The position numbers were made by a program, and so were the translations under genes. This document shows positions 8,126-16,219 of a stretch of DNA of 64,000 nucleotides, in pieces (position 1 is the stretch's first letter; every line of letters begins with the position of its first letter). The notes beneath the pieces were generated by a model. The model saw only the letters and a list, made by a program, of their open reading frames with translations, was not told where the DNA came from and ran no database searches. This DNA comes from Nonomuraea glycinis (GTDB taxonomy: Bacteria; Actinomycetota; Actinomycetes; Streptosporangiales; Streptosporangiaceae). The stretch is from assembly GCF_014646515.1 (NCBI RefSeq), contig NZ_BMNK01000003.1:639456-703455 (forward strand). Direction: 5' to 3'.

Positions 8126-8995
8126 ATGCTCGATGTCGTACGGCTCCGCGTCCTGCTCGCCGTGGCGCGCCGGGGCTCGCTCACCGCCGCCGCCAAGGAG
8201 TTGCACTACTCCCAGCCGTCGGTCAGTCACCACCTCGCCCGGCTGGAGGCCGAGACCGGGGCCAAGCTGGTCCAGCGTGCCGGGCGCGGCATCCGGCTGA
8301 CCGAGGCCGGCCGGCTGCTCGCCGACCGGGCGGCGGACATCATCGGCAGGCTCGACGACGCCGCCGAGGAGCTCGCCTCGCACGTCGGACTGCGCTCCGG
8401 GCGGGTGCGGCTGGCGGCCTTCCCCTCGGCGCTGGGCACCTTCGTGCCCAAGACGGCCATGCGGCTGGCCCTGGACCATCCCGGTCTGCGGCTGGAGATC
8501 ACCGAGACCGAGCCGCCCGAGGCGCTCAGGCTGCTGCGAGCGGGGCGGGTGGACGTCGCGGTGATGTTCCGCTACGACGACACCGCACCGGAGGACAACG
8601 GCATCCAAATGATCCACCTCCTCGACGACCCCAGCTACCTGATCCACACCGGGCCGCAGGGCGAGCTCACCGAGCTGGCCGAGCATGCCGAGACGGCCTG
8701 GATCGGCGGCTGCGACCGTTGCCGGCTGCATCTGCTCGACATCTGCGCCAAGGCCGGGTTCGCGCCGCGGATCACCTTCACCAGTGACGACATCGTGGCC
8801 GTGCAGGCGCTGGTGGCGGCCGGGATGGGGATCACCGTGCTGCCGGGGCTGGCGCTGCGCGCGCACCGCCACCCCGACGTGTCGGCGGATCTGATCCCCG
8901 GCTCCACCAGGCACGTCCACGCCGCCGTCCACGGCGACCCGCCCCACCCGCCGGCCACCCAGGCACTGCTGTCGGCGCTGCGGGAAAGCCTTTGA
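8126..8995 (+). CDS. LysR-family transcriptional regulator
   Basis: A 289-residue LysR-type regulator. The N-terminal winged helix is clear (LRVLLAVARRGSLTAAAKEL, then HYSQPSVSHHLARLEAETG, residues 4-45), followed by a periplasmic-binding-protein-like effector domain (from about 90: VRLAAFPSALGTFVPKTAM to the C terminus). ATG 8126 has no visible Shine-Dalgarno sequence and may be a leaderless or weak start. It is divergent from the cysteine-dioxygenase-like gene and 21 bp upstream of a LysE-type exporter, so it probably controls one or both in response to an amino acid or thiol. The effector is unknown. Confidence 0.9.
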   Translation: MLDVVRLRVLLAVARRGSLTAAAKELHYSQPSVSHHLARLEAETGAKLVQRAGRGIRLTEAGRLLADRAADIIGRLDDAAEELASHVGLRSGRVRLAAFPSALGTFVPKTAMRLALDHPGLRLEITETEPPEALRLLRAGRVDVAVMFRYDDTAPEDNGIQMIHLLDDPSYLIHTGPQGELTELAEHAETAWIGGCDRCRLHLLDICAKAGFAPRITFTSDDIVAVQALVAAGMGITVLPGLALRAHRHPDVSADLIPGSTRHVHAAVHGDPPHPPATQALLSALRESL

Positions 8996-9016
8996 CGCCG
9001 CTCGTACGATGTGGCC

Positions 9017-9643
9017 ATGCCGGATTTCACGACGCTCATGCTCTTCTGCGCGGCCACGCTCGCCCTGCTGCTCGTGCCGGGGCCCGCGGTGCTGTTCATC
9101 GTCACCCGCAGCGTCGCCCAGGGCAGGTCGGCGGGGCTGGTCTCGGTGCTCGGCGTGCACGCGGGATCTCTGGTGCACGTGGCCGCCGCCACGCTCGGCA
9201 TCAGCGCGCTGCTGGCGGCGTCCGCGACGGCCTTCACCGTGGTCAAGTACGCCGGCATCGCCTACCTGGTCTGGCTCGGCGCGCGCAAGCTGCTGCGGCG
9301 GGGCGGCGGCGACGAGGCAGTGGAGTTGCCCGTGCACTCCCGGCGGCGGATGTTCTGGGAGGGGTTCGTGGTCAACGTGCTCAACCCCAAGACCGCGATC
9401 TTCTTCCTGGCCTTCCTGCCGCAGTTCACCGACGCCGCGATCGGGCCCATCGCCCCGCAGATGCTGCTGCTCGGCCTGCTCTGGGTGGTGCTCGGGATGG
9501 CCAGCGACGGCACCTACGCGATGCTCGCCGCCACGCTGGCCGGGCGCGTACGCCGCTCGGCGACGGCCCGGCGGCGGCTCGACATCGGCACCGGCCTGGT
9601 CTATCTCGGCCTGGCCGCCTGGCTCACAGGCGAGAAGGCCTGA
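9017..9643 (+). CDS. LysE/RhtB-family amino-acid exporter
   Basis: A 208-residue polytopic protein of the LysE/RhtB translocator family with about six hydrophobic segments. Family marks: LLLVPGPAVLFIVTRSVAQGRSAGL near the N terminus, KYAGIAYLVWLGARKLL, and the conserved FVVNVLNPKTAIFFLAFLPQF segment. ATG 9017 (MPDFTTL) is preferred to the GTG six bases earlier because family members begin close to this point. It probably exports an amino acid or related metabolite at the membrane. Tightly placed behind the LysR regulator on the same strand, so cotranscription is likely. Substrate unknown. Confidence 0.88.
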   Translation: MPDFTTLMLFCAATLALLLVPGPAVLFIVTRSVAQGRSAGLVSVLGVHAGSLVHVAAATLGISALLAASATAFTVVKYAGIAYLVWLGARKLLRRGGGDEAVELPVHSRRRMFWEGFVVNVLNPKTAIFFLAFLPQFTDAAIGPIAPQMLLLGLLWVVLGMASDGTYAMLAATLAGRVRRSATARRRLDIGTGLVYLGLAAWLTGEKA

Positions 9644-9648
9644 CCTGC

Positions 9649-9718
9649 CGGCCGTCTCCTTGGTTCACCGGTCAGACAGCATGACCACCGGCCGTCTTCT
9701 TGGCTCACGACTGAGACG
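9649..9718. repeat. Imperfect direct repeat, 30 bp, 40-bp period
   Basis: Copies 9649-9678 and 9689-9718 share CCGGCCGTCT, CTTGG and TCAC blocks, with a handful of mismatches. They lie between the convergent lysE-type and fadD-type genes, the second copy running into the fadD-type 3' end. No T-run or strong hairpin marks a terminator. Confidence 0.5.
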
Positions 9719-11300
9719 GCTTGGCTCTGCCGACCATTTCCTTGGCCCATCTGTAGTCGGCCTTGCCGGCCGGGGAGCGGACCATCTCGGCCACGAAGAC
9801 GTACGTGCGGGGCACCTTGTAGCCCGACAGCAGGCGTCTGCAGTGCGCGTCCAGGTCGGCGTCGGTGACGCCGGAGCCGGGGCGGGGCTCGACCACGGCC
9901 GCCACCCTGCTCCCCCACCGCTCGTCCGGCACGCCGGTCACCACCGCGTCGAAGACGGCGGCGTGGCCCTTGAGCACCGCCTCCACCTCCTCGGGGTAGA
10001 CCTTCTCGCCGCCGGTGTTGATGCACTGCGAGCCCCGGCCGAACACGGTGACCGTGCCGTCCTCCTCGACCCTGGCCAGGTCGCCGGTGAGCAGCCAGCG
10101 GGTGCCGTCGTCGGCGGTGACGAAGGTACGGGCGGTCTTGTCCGGGTCGTTGTAGTAGCCGAACGCGATCCGTCCCGACTTGGCCAGCGTGCCCACCTCG
10201 CCGGAGCCGGGCTTGACGGGACGTAACCGCTCGTCGACCACGGCCAGGCCGGAGGTGGCGTTCGGCTGGTAGCGCAGGCCCTTCTCGGGGCTGGATCCGG
10301 CCACGCCGGAGGCGGTGTAGCCGGATTCGGTGGAGCCGAAGTTGTCGAGGATCATCACGTTCGGCAGCAACTCCTGCAGCCGGTCGCGGACCGCGCCGGT
10401 CAGGATGGCGCCGGTGGAGCTGACCACGATCAGCGACGAGACGTCGTAGGAGCCCCCGGCGAGCGCCTCGGCCAGCGGCCTGGCCATCGCGTCGCCGGTG
10501 ATGTTCAGGGTGAGCACCCGCTCCCGCTCGATGGTCCGCCACACCTCGTCGGCCTCGAACTTGCGCACGTAGACCATGGTGCCGCCCATCCACCAGGTGA
10601 TGAACGTGGCCATCTGCGCGGCGCCGTGCATCAGCGGCGGGGCGGCCATCATGGTCAGCGGGCCCGCCTTGACGGCCTCGTCGATCACTTCCTGCGGGGT
10701 GGCGCGCGGCTCGCCGTACGGGTTGCCGCCGCCGAAGGCCATGAACAGGTCCTCGGCGTGCCACATGGCGCCCTTGGGCATGCCGGTGGTCCCGCCGGTG
10801 TAGATGATGTAGACGTCCTGGCCGGACCGCTTCTCGAAGCCGCGCCCCGGGCTTCCGGCTCGCAGCGCCTCCTCGTACGGCACCGCCCCCGGGACGATCG
10901 ACGGGCCGCCCACCGCGATCAGGTGGTCGAGCCCCGGGGTCTCCGGCATGACCGCGGCCACCCGCGCGTCGAACTCCACGTCGTAGACCAGCGCCCGGAT
11001 CTGGGAGTCGCGGTAGAGGTAGAGCAGTTCGGCCTCGACGTAGCGGTAGTTCACGTTGACGGGCACGGCCCGGATCTTCAGCGCGGCGAGCAGGGCGGCG
11101 ACGTACTCGATGCCGTTGTACAGGTGGATGCCGACGTGGTCGCCGGGCCGGATGCCCCGGTCCAGCAGGTAGTGGGCGAGCCGGTCGGCCTCGGCGTCGA
11201 GTTCGGCGTACGTGCGGCGCTCGCTGTCGCAGATCACGGCCGGCCGCTCCCCGATGGCGTCCGCGAGCCCTTCGAACAGGTCAGCGTGATTGAACTCCAT
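9705..11300 (-). CDS. Acyl-CoA synthetase, FadD19/FadD3-like (steroid-type)
   Basis: A 531-residue ANL-superfamily ligase activating a carboxylic acid to its CoA ester through an acyl-AMP. Signature elements in order: YTGGTTGMPKGAMW (P-loop), GDAMARPL, FGSTESGY, GDLARVEEDGTVTVFGRG, INTGGEKVYPEEVE, and the late catalytic Lys in SPAGKADYRWAKE. The TGGTTG variant of the P-loop, the NVNYRYVEAEL segment and the C-terminal SPAGKxDYRWAKE match mycobacterial FadD19, a steroid side-chain CoA ligase; this is recalled family knowledge, not an alignment run here. Last gene of a five-gene leftward operon with thiolase-fold and DUF35 partners, supporting sterol or similar bulky acyl catabolism. Confidence 0.88.
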   Translation of the reverse strand: MEFNHADLFEGLADAIGERPAVICDSERRTYAELDAEADRLAHYLLDRGIRPGDHVGIHLYNGIEYVAALLAALKIRAVPVNVNYRYVEAELLYLYRDSQIRALVYDVEFDARVAAVMPETPGLDHLIAVGGPSIVPGAVPYEEALRAGSPGRGFEKRSGQDVYIIYTGGTTGMPKGAMWHAEDLFMAFGGGNPYGEPRATPQEVIDEAVKAGPLTMMAAPPLMHGAAQMATFITWWMGGTMVYVRKFEADEVWRTIERERVLTLNITGDAMARPLAEALAGGSYDVSSLIVVSSTGAILTGAVRDRLQELLPNVMILDNFGSTESGYTASGVAGSSPEKGLRYQPNATSGLAVVDERLRPVKPGSGEVGTLAKSGRIAFGYYNDPDKTARTFVTADDGTRWLLTGDLARVEEDGTVTVFGRGSQCINTGGEKVYPEEVEAVLKGHAAVFDAVVTGVPDERWGSRVAAVVEPRPGSGVTDADLDAHCRRLLSGYKVPRTYVFVAEMVRSPAGKADYRWAKEMVGRAKPSQS

Positions 11301-11333
11301 GAGGCGCCATCCCTTTCGTCCAGGGCATACGGG

Positions 11334-12485
11334 TCAGGGTCTGTCTCGTCCGACTATCCACATCGCGAAGAACTGGGCGCCGCCGCCGTAGGCGTGTCCG
11401 AGCGCGAGCCGGGCGCCGTCCACCTGGTGCTCGCCCGCCATCCCGCGCACCTGCAGCGCGGCCTCGGCGAACCTGATCAGCCCGGACGCCCCGATCGGGT
11501 TGCTCGACAGCACCCCGCCGGAGGCGTTCCACGGGGTGTCGCCGTCGAGCGCGGTGGCCCCCGACTCGGTGACCTTCCACCCCTCGCCTTCGGCGACGAA
11601 CCCCAGGTTCTCCAGCCACATCGGCTCGTACCAGGAGAAGGGGACGTACACCTCGGCCACGTCGATCTGCCGTCGCGGGTCGGTGACGCCCGCCTGCTGG
11701 TAGACGTCGGCCGCGCAGTCCTTGCCCGCCTGCGGGTTGACCGTGTCGCGCCCGGCCCGGAAGATCGGCTCCGAGCGCATGGCGGCGCCGTGCACCCAGG
11801 CCGGGGTGCCGGTGACGGCCCGCTCCGAGGACAGGACCAGCGCGCAGGCGCCGTCGCTGGACGGGCAGGTCTCCAGGTAGCGGATCGGCTCCCAGAGCAT
11901 GGGCGTCGACTCGACCATCTTCCGGTCGATGCCGGGGATGCGCAGGTGCGCGTACGGGTTCTTGAGCGCGTTGAGCCGGTCCTTGACCGCTACCAGCGCG
12001 CCGATGTGCTCGGGGGCGCCGGTTCTGCGCATGTACTCCCTGATGTGCGGCGCGAAGTAGCCGCCCGCGCCCACCACCAGCGACGAGCTGAACGGCAGGT
12101 GCGTCGACAGGGCCCAGGTGGCGTTGGACTCCGACTGTTTCTCGAAGGCCACCACCAGCACCCGATCGTGCACGCCGCCCTGGATGAGCCCGGCGCCGAC
12201 CAGGGCGGTGGACCCGCCGACGCTGCCCGCGGTGTGCACCCGCATCATCGGCTTGCCCGCCGCGCCGAGCGCGTCGGCCAGGTAGGCCTCGGGCATCATG
12301 ATGCCCTCGAACAGGTCCGGGGCCTTGCCGATGACGACCGCGTCGATGTCGGCGAAGGTGAGCCCGGCGTCGTCGAGCGCGCGCAGGGCGGCCTCGCGCA
12401 CCAGGCCGGCGATCGAGACGTCCCGGCGTTTGGACGTGTAGTGCGTCTGCCCGACCCCGATCACGGCGCAGCGTTCGGCCATCAT
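11334..12485 (-). CDS. Thiolase-fold (SCPx/Ltp-type) protein without nucleophilic Cys
   Basis: A 383-residue thiolase-superfamily protein similar to SCPx thiolase/lipid-transfer proteins (CAVIGVGQTHY, IDAVVIGKAPDLFEG, NPIGASGLIRFAEAALQVRG, GHAYGGGAQFFAMWIV). At the usual nucleophile position (C-A-T-G-S) it reads SVGGSTAL, so Cys is replaced by Ser, and the second Cys motif near the C terminus reads AYGGGA. It may therefore be an Ltp2-like retro-aldolase or a non-catalytic partner rather than a thiolase. Start is ATG 12485, overlapping the stop of the preceding thiolase-like gene (ATGA), which implies translational coupling. The DUF35 gene just upstream in the operon supports the Ltp-DUF35 comparison. 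Confidence 0.82.
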   Translation of the reverse strand: MMAERCAVIGVGQTHYTSKRRDVSIAGLVREAALRALDDAGLTFADIDAVVIGKAPDLFEGIMMPEAYLADALGAAGKPMMRVHTAGSVGGSTALVGAGLIQGGVHDRVLVVAFEKQSESNATWALSTHLPFSSSLVVGAGGYFAPHIREYMRRTGAPEHIGALVAVKDRLNALKNPYAHLRIPGIDRKMVESTPMLWEPIRYLETCPSSDGACALVLSSERAVTGTPAWVHGAAMRSEPIFRAGRDTVNPQAGKDCAADVYQQAGVTDPRRQIDVAEVYVPFSWYEPMWLENLGFVAEGEGWKVTESGATALDGDTPWNASGGVLSSNPIGASGLIRFAEAALQVRGMAGEHQVDGARLALGHAYGGGAQFFAMWIVGRDRP

Positions 12486-13501
12486 GCCTCCAGGACGGTG
12501 ACGAGGTTGTGCTGCAGGCAGGGTCCGCCGGCGGCGTGGCCGACGGTGCGCCGGGCGGTGCCGTCGTGGATGCGGCGGGCCGCCTCGCCGATGCGGATGA
12601 GGCCGGTGGCCATCACCGGGTTGGCCGCCAGCGGGCCGCCCGACGGGTTGATCACCGTGTCGTCCGGCAGCTCCATGGCCTGGCGGAGGATCACCTCCTC
12701 GTGGGCGAACTGGGCGTGCAGTTCGGCCACCTCGACCGGGGCCTTGCCGACTCCCGCGGCCCGTGCGGCGTCGGCCGCCGACGCCGAGCGGGACAGGTCC
12801 CGCATCCCCAGATAGTGGGGTTCGATGCGGTGCGCGATGCCGGTGATGTACGCCGGGGTGGCGCACAGCCGCTCGGCCAGGTCCCCGGCCGCCAGCACCA
12901 CCGCGGCCGCGCCGTCGGTGATCGGCGCGACGTCCGAGGTCTTGAGCGGCTCGACGGCGAACCCGTCCGGGATCTGTTCGGGCAGGTCCAGCGCGTACGG
13001 GTTGCGCCTGCCGTCGGCCCGGCTGCGCCGGACGATCTCGTCCAGCTCCTTGCGGTCGGCGCCGGTGGCCGAGGCCTGCAGGGCGGCGAAGGAGAGCCGG
13101 TCCAGGCCGAGCGGAGCCAGGTAGTAGGGGTCGAGCTGGAGCGTCATGATCTCGGCCAGGTCGCCGAGCGACGACTTGCCGAAGCCGTACACCAGGGCGG
13201 TGTCCACGTCGCCGTGCTGCAGCCGCACCCACGCCTCGTACAGCGCCCACGCGCCGTCCATCTCCACGTGGCTCTCCGAGATCGGCGGCCAGGCGCCGAG
13301 CGCGTCGAGCGCGGAGACGAACGAGAACGGCGCGCCGGCCAGGTAGTCGCAGCTCCCCGAGCAGGTGAAGCCGAAGCGGGTCAGCCCGGTGCGCTCCTTG
13401 ACCTCGTTGATCACCGGCAGGATCAGCTCGACCTCGCCGACGCCGGTGTCGTGTCCGGTGTGCTCGGTCTGCGCGAAGGCGACGACCGCCACCCGTCTCA
13501 T
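12482..13501 (-). CDS. Second thiolase-fold (Ltp-like) protein without nucleophilic Cys
   Basis: A 339-residue thiolase-superfamily member (VAVVAFAQTEHTG start, VINPSGGPLAANPVMATG, IGEAARRIHDG, GHAAGGPCLQHNLVTVLEA). Where thiolases have the reactive Cys before GST, this has HVEMDGAWALYEA, so the Cys is lost. It is shorter than its neighbour (383 residues) and most likely forms a heteromeric complex with it and with the DUF35 protein encoded 48 bp upstream. Known Ltp-type aldolase complexes of steroid side-chain degradation have this make-up. Its 3' end overlaps the start of the next gene by 4 bp. Exact substrate is unknown. Confidence 0.82.
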   Translation of the reverse strand: MRRVAVVAFAQTEHTGHDTGVGEVELILPVINEVKERTGLTRFGFTCSGSCDYLAGAPFSFVSALDALGAWPPISESHVEMDGAWALYEAWVRLQHGDVDTALVYGFGKSSLGDLAEIMTLQLDPYYLAPLGLDRLSFAALQASATGADRKELDEIVRRSRADGRRNPYALDLPEQIPDGFAVEPLKTSDVAPITDGAAAVVLAAGDLAERLCATPAYITGIAHRIEPHYLGMRDLSRSASAADAARAAGVGKAPVEVAELHAQFAHEEVILRQAMELPDDTVINPSGGPLAANPVMATGLIRIGEAARRIHDGTARRTVGHAAGGPCLQHNLVTVLEA

Positions 13502-13549
13502 CGCGCCCCTGCTCTCATCGCGCCCCTGCTCATCGCACCTCAGCTCTCA

Positions 13550-14449
13550 TCACAGCTCCACGTCGGGCTCGCCGGTGGGTGCGAACCACCGGATGTTCGC
13601 CATGGACAGCGTCCGCTCGCTCTCGGGCAGCCACTCCGCCCGGACGCGCATGCCCTGCCGCACCTCGTGGGCGGGGACGCCGCCCACCAGGCTGATCATG
13701 GGCACGTCGCTGCCGTCGAGCAGGATGTACGCCGAGACGAAGGGGACTTCGGGTGCGCGCGGGTCGGGCAGGTTGTTGATCGCGAAGGTGGTGATGGTGC
13801 CGGTGTCGGGCAGCTCGACCTGTTCGGCCATGGGGATGCCGCATTCGGGGCAGGACAGCCGGTAGGGGACGTACACCTTGGCGCAGCCGCCGCAGCGGCC
13901 TCCCACGAAGACGCCGCGCCTGACGCCTTCGAGGAAGACCTGCAGCGCCCCGCCCGCCTGCAGCCGGTACACGGTCCGCACAGGCGAAACGATCGTGGTG
14001 ACCTCAGCAACGAAGCACGAAATATCGGTTATGTGGCCGGTACGGTCGCCGCGCCAGACCGGCCACACCCGGGTGCCGGCGGCGATCGCCTTGGGGTTGC
14101 CCGCGTCCACCGCGTGCACCAGCGTGGTGTCCGCGCCGTCCAGCTCGATCAGCGCCCAGGCGAAGGGCCGGTCCAGCGGATGGGCCGGGCGCGGCTCGGC
14201 CACCCAGGCCCAGGCCCGGACCGTCCCGGCCGGCCCCACCTCGACGTACTCGCCGGTCACCGCGTCGCCGGTGGCGGGATCGTACTCAAGGGGCGGGACC
14301 AGCACCTTGCCGCCGGCCGTGCGCACGCCCACGATGCGCCCGCCGCGCAGCTCGGTCAGGAACCGGCCGATCACCGGCCCGGTGGTGCGCGTGTAGCCGC
14401 CGGGGAACTCCAGCACGTGCTCCGCGCTCAGCCCGCCTTCAGATGGCAC
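13550..14449 (-). CDS. Tandem OB-fold (DUF35) protein with one zinc ribbon
   Basis: A 299-residue protein with two DUF35-like OB folds. The C-terminal copy (about 160-299) has a complete rubredoxin-like zinc ribbon, CGGCAKVYVPYRLSCPECG, followed by the OB-fold. The N-terminal copy (about 20-150) has the OB part (GTVRAWAWV, RPFAWALIELDGAD) but no Cys pairs in the place of its ribbon. DUF35 proteins bind and stabilise Ltp-type thiolase/aldolase and acyl-CoA hydratase partners in steroid side-chain catabolism; two tandem folds fit two thiolase-fold partners encoded next in the operon. The start overlaps the upstream fadD-type gene by 11 bp, so coupled translation is likely. Confidence 0.85.
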   Translation of the reverse strand: MPSEGGLSAEHVLEFPGGYTRTTGPVIGRFLTELRGGRIVGVRTAGGKVLVPPLEYDPATGDAVTGEYVEVGPAGTVRAWAWVAEPRPAHPLDRPFAWALIELDGADTTLVHAVDAGNPKAIAAGTRVWPVWRGDRTGHITDISCFVAEVTTIVSPVRTVYRLQAGGALQVFLEGVRRGVFVGGRCGGCAKVYVPYRLSCPECGIPMAEQVELPDTGTITTFAINNLPDPRAPEVPFVSAYILLDGSDVPMISLVGGVPAHEVRQGMRVRAEWLPESERTLSMANIRWFAPTGEPDVEL

Positions 14450-15989
14450 GATCGCGACCTTCCCAGTAGGGGGCCCGGAGTTTGCGTTTGAGCAGCTTGC
14501 CGTTGGGTTCGCGGGGCATCTCCGCGATGAAGTCGATCGTCCGCGGCCACTTCATCTTCGACAGCCGCCCTTCCAGCGAGGCGAGGATCTCCGCGGCGAG
14601 CTCCGGACCGGGCGGCGAGCCGAGGGCCGGCTCCACCACGGCCTTGATCTGCTCGCCCCACTCCTCGTCCGGGATGCCGAACACGGCCACGTCCGCGACC
14701 TTGGGGTGGATCATGATCTCGTTCTCGATCTCGGCCGGGTAGATGTTCGCGCCACCGGAGATGATCATGTCGGCCTTGCGGTCGCACAGGAACAGGAACC
14801 CGTCCTCGTCCAGGTAGCCGATGTCGCCGACGGTGAAGTGGTCCTTGAGCCGGTTCGCCGCGGTCTTGGCCGGGTCGCCCTTGTACTCGAAGGTGGCGCC
14901 CATCATCTTCATGTAGATCGTCCCGGGGGTGCCCGCGGGGACCGGCTCACCCTCGTCATCCACGATGAGCAGCTCGCTGATCGGCCAGGCGTTGCCGACC
15001 GTGCCCGGATGGGACTTCCAGCCTTCGGGCGTGGCCAGGGTGCCGCCGCCCTCGGTGGCCGCGTAGTACTCGTACAGGCAGTCGCCCCACCATTCGAGCA
15101 TGGCCCACTTGACCGGCACCGGGCAGGGCGCGGCGGCGTGGATCATCCACCTGAGCGAGGAGAGGTCGTAGCTCGCGCGGGTCTTCTCCGGCAGTGACAG
15201 CAGGCGCTTGAAGTGGGTCGGGACCAGGTGCGAGTTGGTGATCCGGTGGCGCTCGCTGAGCCTGAGCATCTCCTCGGCGTCCCACCTGTCCATGTAGACC
15301 AGGGTGTGTCCCATGTGCAGCGCGGTGCCGCCGAACTGCGTCACGGCCGTGTGGTAGTTGGGCGAGGTGACCAGGTGCGCGTTCGGCCGCCCCGGCGTGA
15401 TGCCGAACAGGCCCAGCAGGAAGGTCATCAGCTCGGCCGAGTCGTCCGGGTCGAGGCCGTTCAGCGCCCGCTTGACGCCCTTGGGCTTGCCGGTCGTACC
15501 GGAGGTGTAGTGCATGGCCGCCCCGGCGGTGCGGTCGGCGGGGGCGGTGTCGGGCCGCCCGTCGGTCAGCTCACCGATCGCCCTGAACCCCGAAAAATCC
15601 CCATCCGGTACGGCGAAGCGGCGGTCCGGCGCGATGGCCTCGGCGCCCCGGGCCCCCTCTACCGCGTACCTCGGGTGCACGAAGAAGGCCTTGGCCTCGC
15701 TGTCCTCCACGATGTAGGCGATCTCCGGGCCGGTCAGGTGCCAGTTGACCGGCGTGTAGTACCACCCGGCCTGGAGGGCGGCCAGGTAGAGCACCAGCCC
15801 GTCGGCGCCGTTGGGCACCAGCGCGCAGATGCCGTCGCCCGGACGCAGGCCCAGCTCACGCAGGCCGTGCACGAGGCGGTTCGCGCGGACCAGGAGGTCG
15901 CCCGCCCGGTGCTGCGTGCCGTCCGGGTCCACGGCCGCGATCCAGTCCGGATCGGCCTGCGCCAGCCTCCAGAAGCCGAGTGTGCCCAA
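14439..15989 (-). CDS. Acyl-CoA synthetase (FadD-type)
   Basis: A 516-residue ANL ligase: YTSGTTGKPKG P-loop, YYAATEGGG, GDIGYLDEDGFLFLCDRK, MIISGGANIYPAEIE, and the late Lys in REPNGKLLKRKLR. Close in plan to the 476-residue ligase at 39727 (shared PVNWHLT and EIAYIVEDS segments), less so to the FadD19-like one at 9705. Start is an unusual TTG at 15989, chosen because AAGGAG sits 5 bases before it and it gives the expected N terminus. It is the first gene of the five-gene operon, with a 32-bp perfect palindrome 94 bp upstream. Probably activates a bulky or branched carboxylic acid. Confidence 0.9.
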   Translation of the reverse strand: MGTLGFWRLAQADPDWIAAVDPDGTQHRAGDLLVRANRLVHGLRELGLRPGDGICALVPNGADGLVLYLAALQAGWYYTPVNWHLTGPEIAYIVEDSEAKAFFVHPRYAVEGARGAEAIAPDRRFAVPDGDFSGFRAIGELTDGRPDTAPADRTAGAAMHYTSGTTGKPKGVKRALNGLDPDDSAELMTFLLGLFGITPGRPNAHLVTSPNYHTAVTQFGGTALHMGHTLVYMDRWDAEEMLRLSERHRITNSHLVPTHFKRLLSLPEKTRASYDLSSLRWMIHAAAPCPVPVKWAMLEWWGDCLYEYYAATEGGGTLATPEGWKSHPGTVGNAWPISELLIVDDEGEPVPAGTPGTIYMKMMGATFEYKGDPAKTAANRLKDHFTVGDIGYLDEDGFLFLCDRKADMIISGGANIYPAEIENEIMIHPKVADVAVFGIPDEEWGEQIKAVVEPALGSPPGPELAAEILASLEGRLSKMKWPRTIDFIAEMPREPNGKLLKRKLRAPYWEGRDRAI

Positions 15990-16082
15990 TTGAACTCCTT
16001 CACCAGGTGTTCGAGCCCCCGAGCCGCCGGAAGTGAATCATGCGATCGCCGTCCGCCACAAGGCTCCCGGCGGGCTCAGGTG

Positions 16083-16114
16083 GGGATAAACAAGAACAGG
16101 TTCTTGTTTATCCC
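16083..16114. promoter_or_regulatory. 32-bp perfect palindrome, operator for the divergent catabolic operons
   Basis: Arms GGGATAAACAAGAAC (16083-16097) and its exact complement (16100-16114) flank AG. It lies 94 bp before the fadD-type TTG start and 106 bp before the crotonase GTG. The core AGAAC-N2-GTTCT resembles TetR-family operators of the KstR class but lacks the outer T/A. There is no T-run, so a terminator is unlikely. Confidence 0.72.
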
Positions 16115-16219
16115 GGGCAGCGTAACCCGGCGTACACACATGAGCAAGCGCTTGGCTAATGCGGCTGGCGGCGGGTTACGATCACCCCTCCGGCACGCGT
16201 TCGATCACGGAGGTCCTCT

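Noticed and set aside
12486-13250. Upstream extension of the thiolase-like protein at 11334
   Set aside because: It lies wholly within the other thiolase gene in another frame and is Arg/Pro-rich; the ATGA overlap gives the natural start.
16083-16114. Palindrome as a transcription terminator
   Set aside because: It lies between divergent starts, not after a gene, and has no T-run on either strand.
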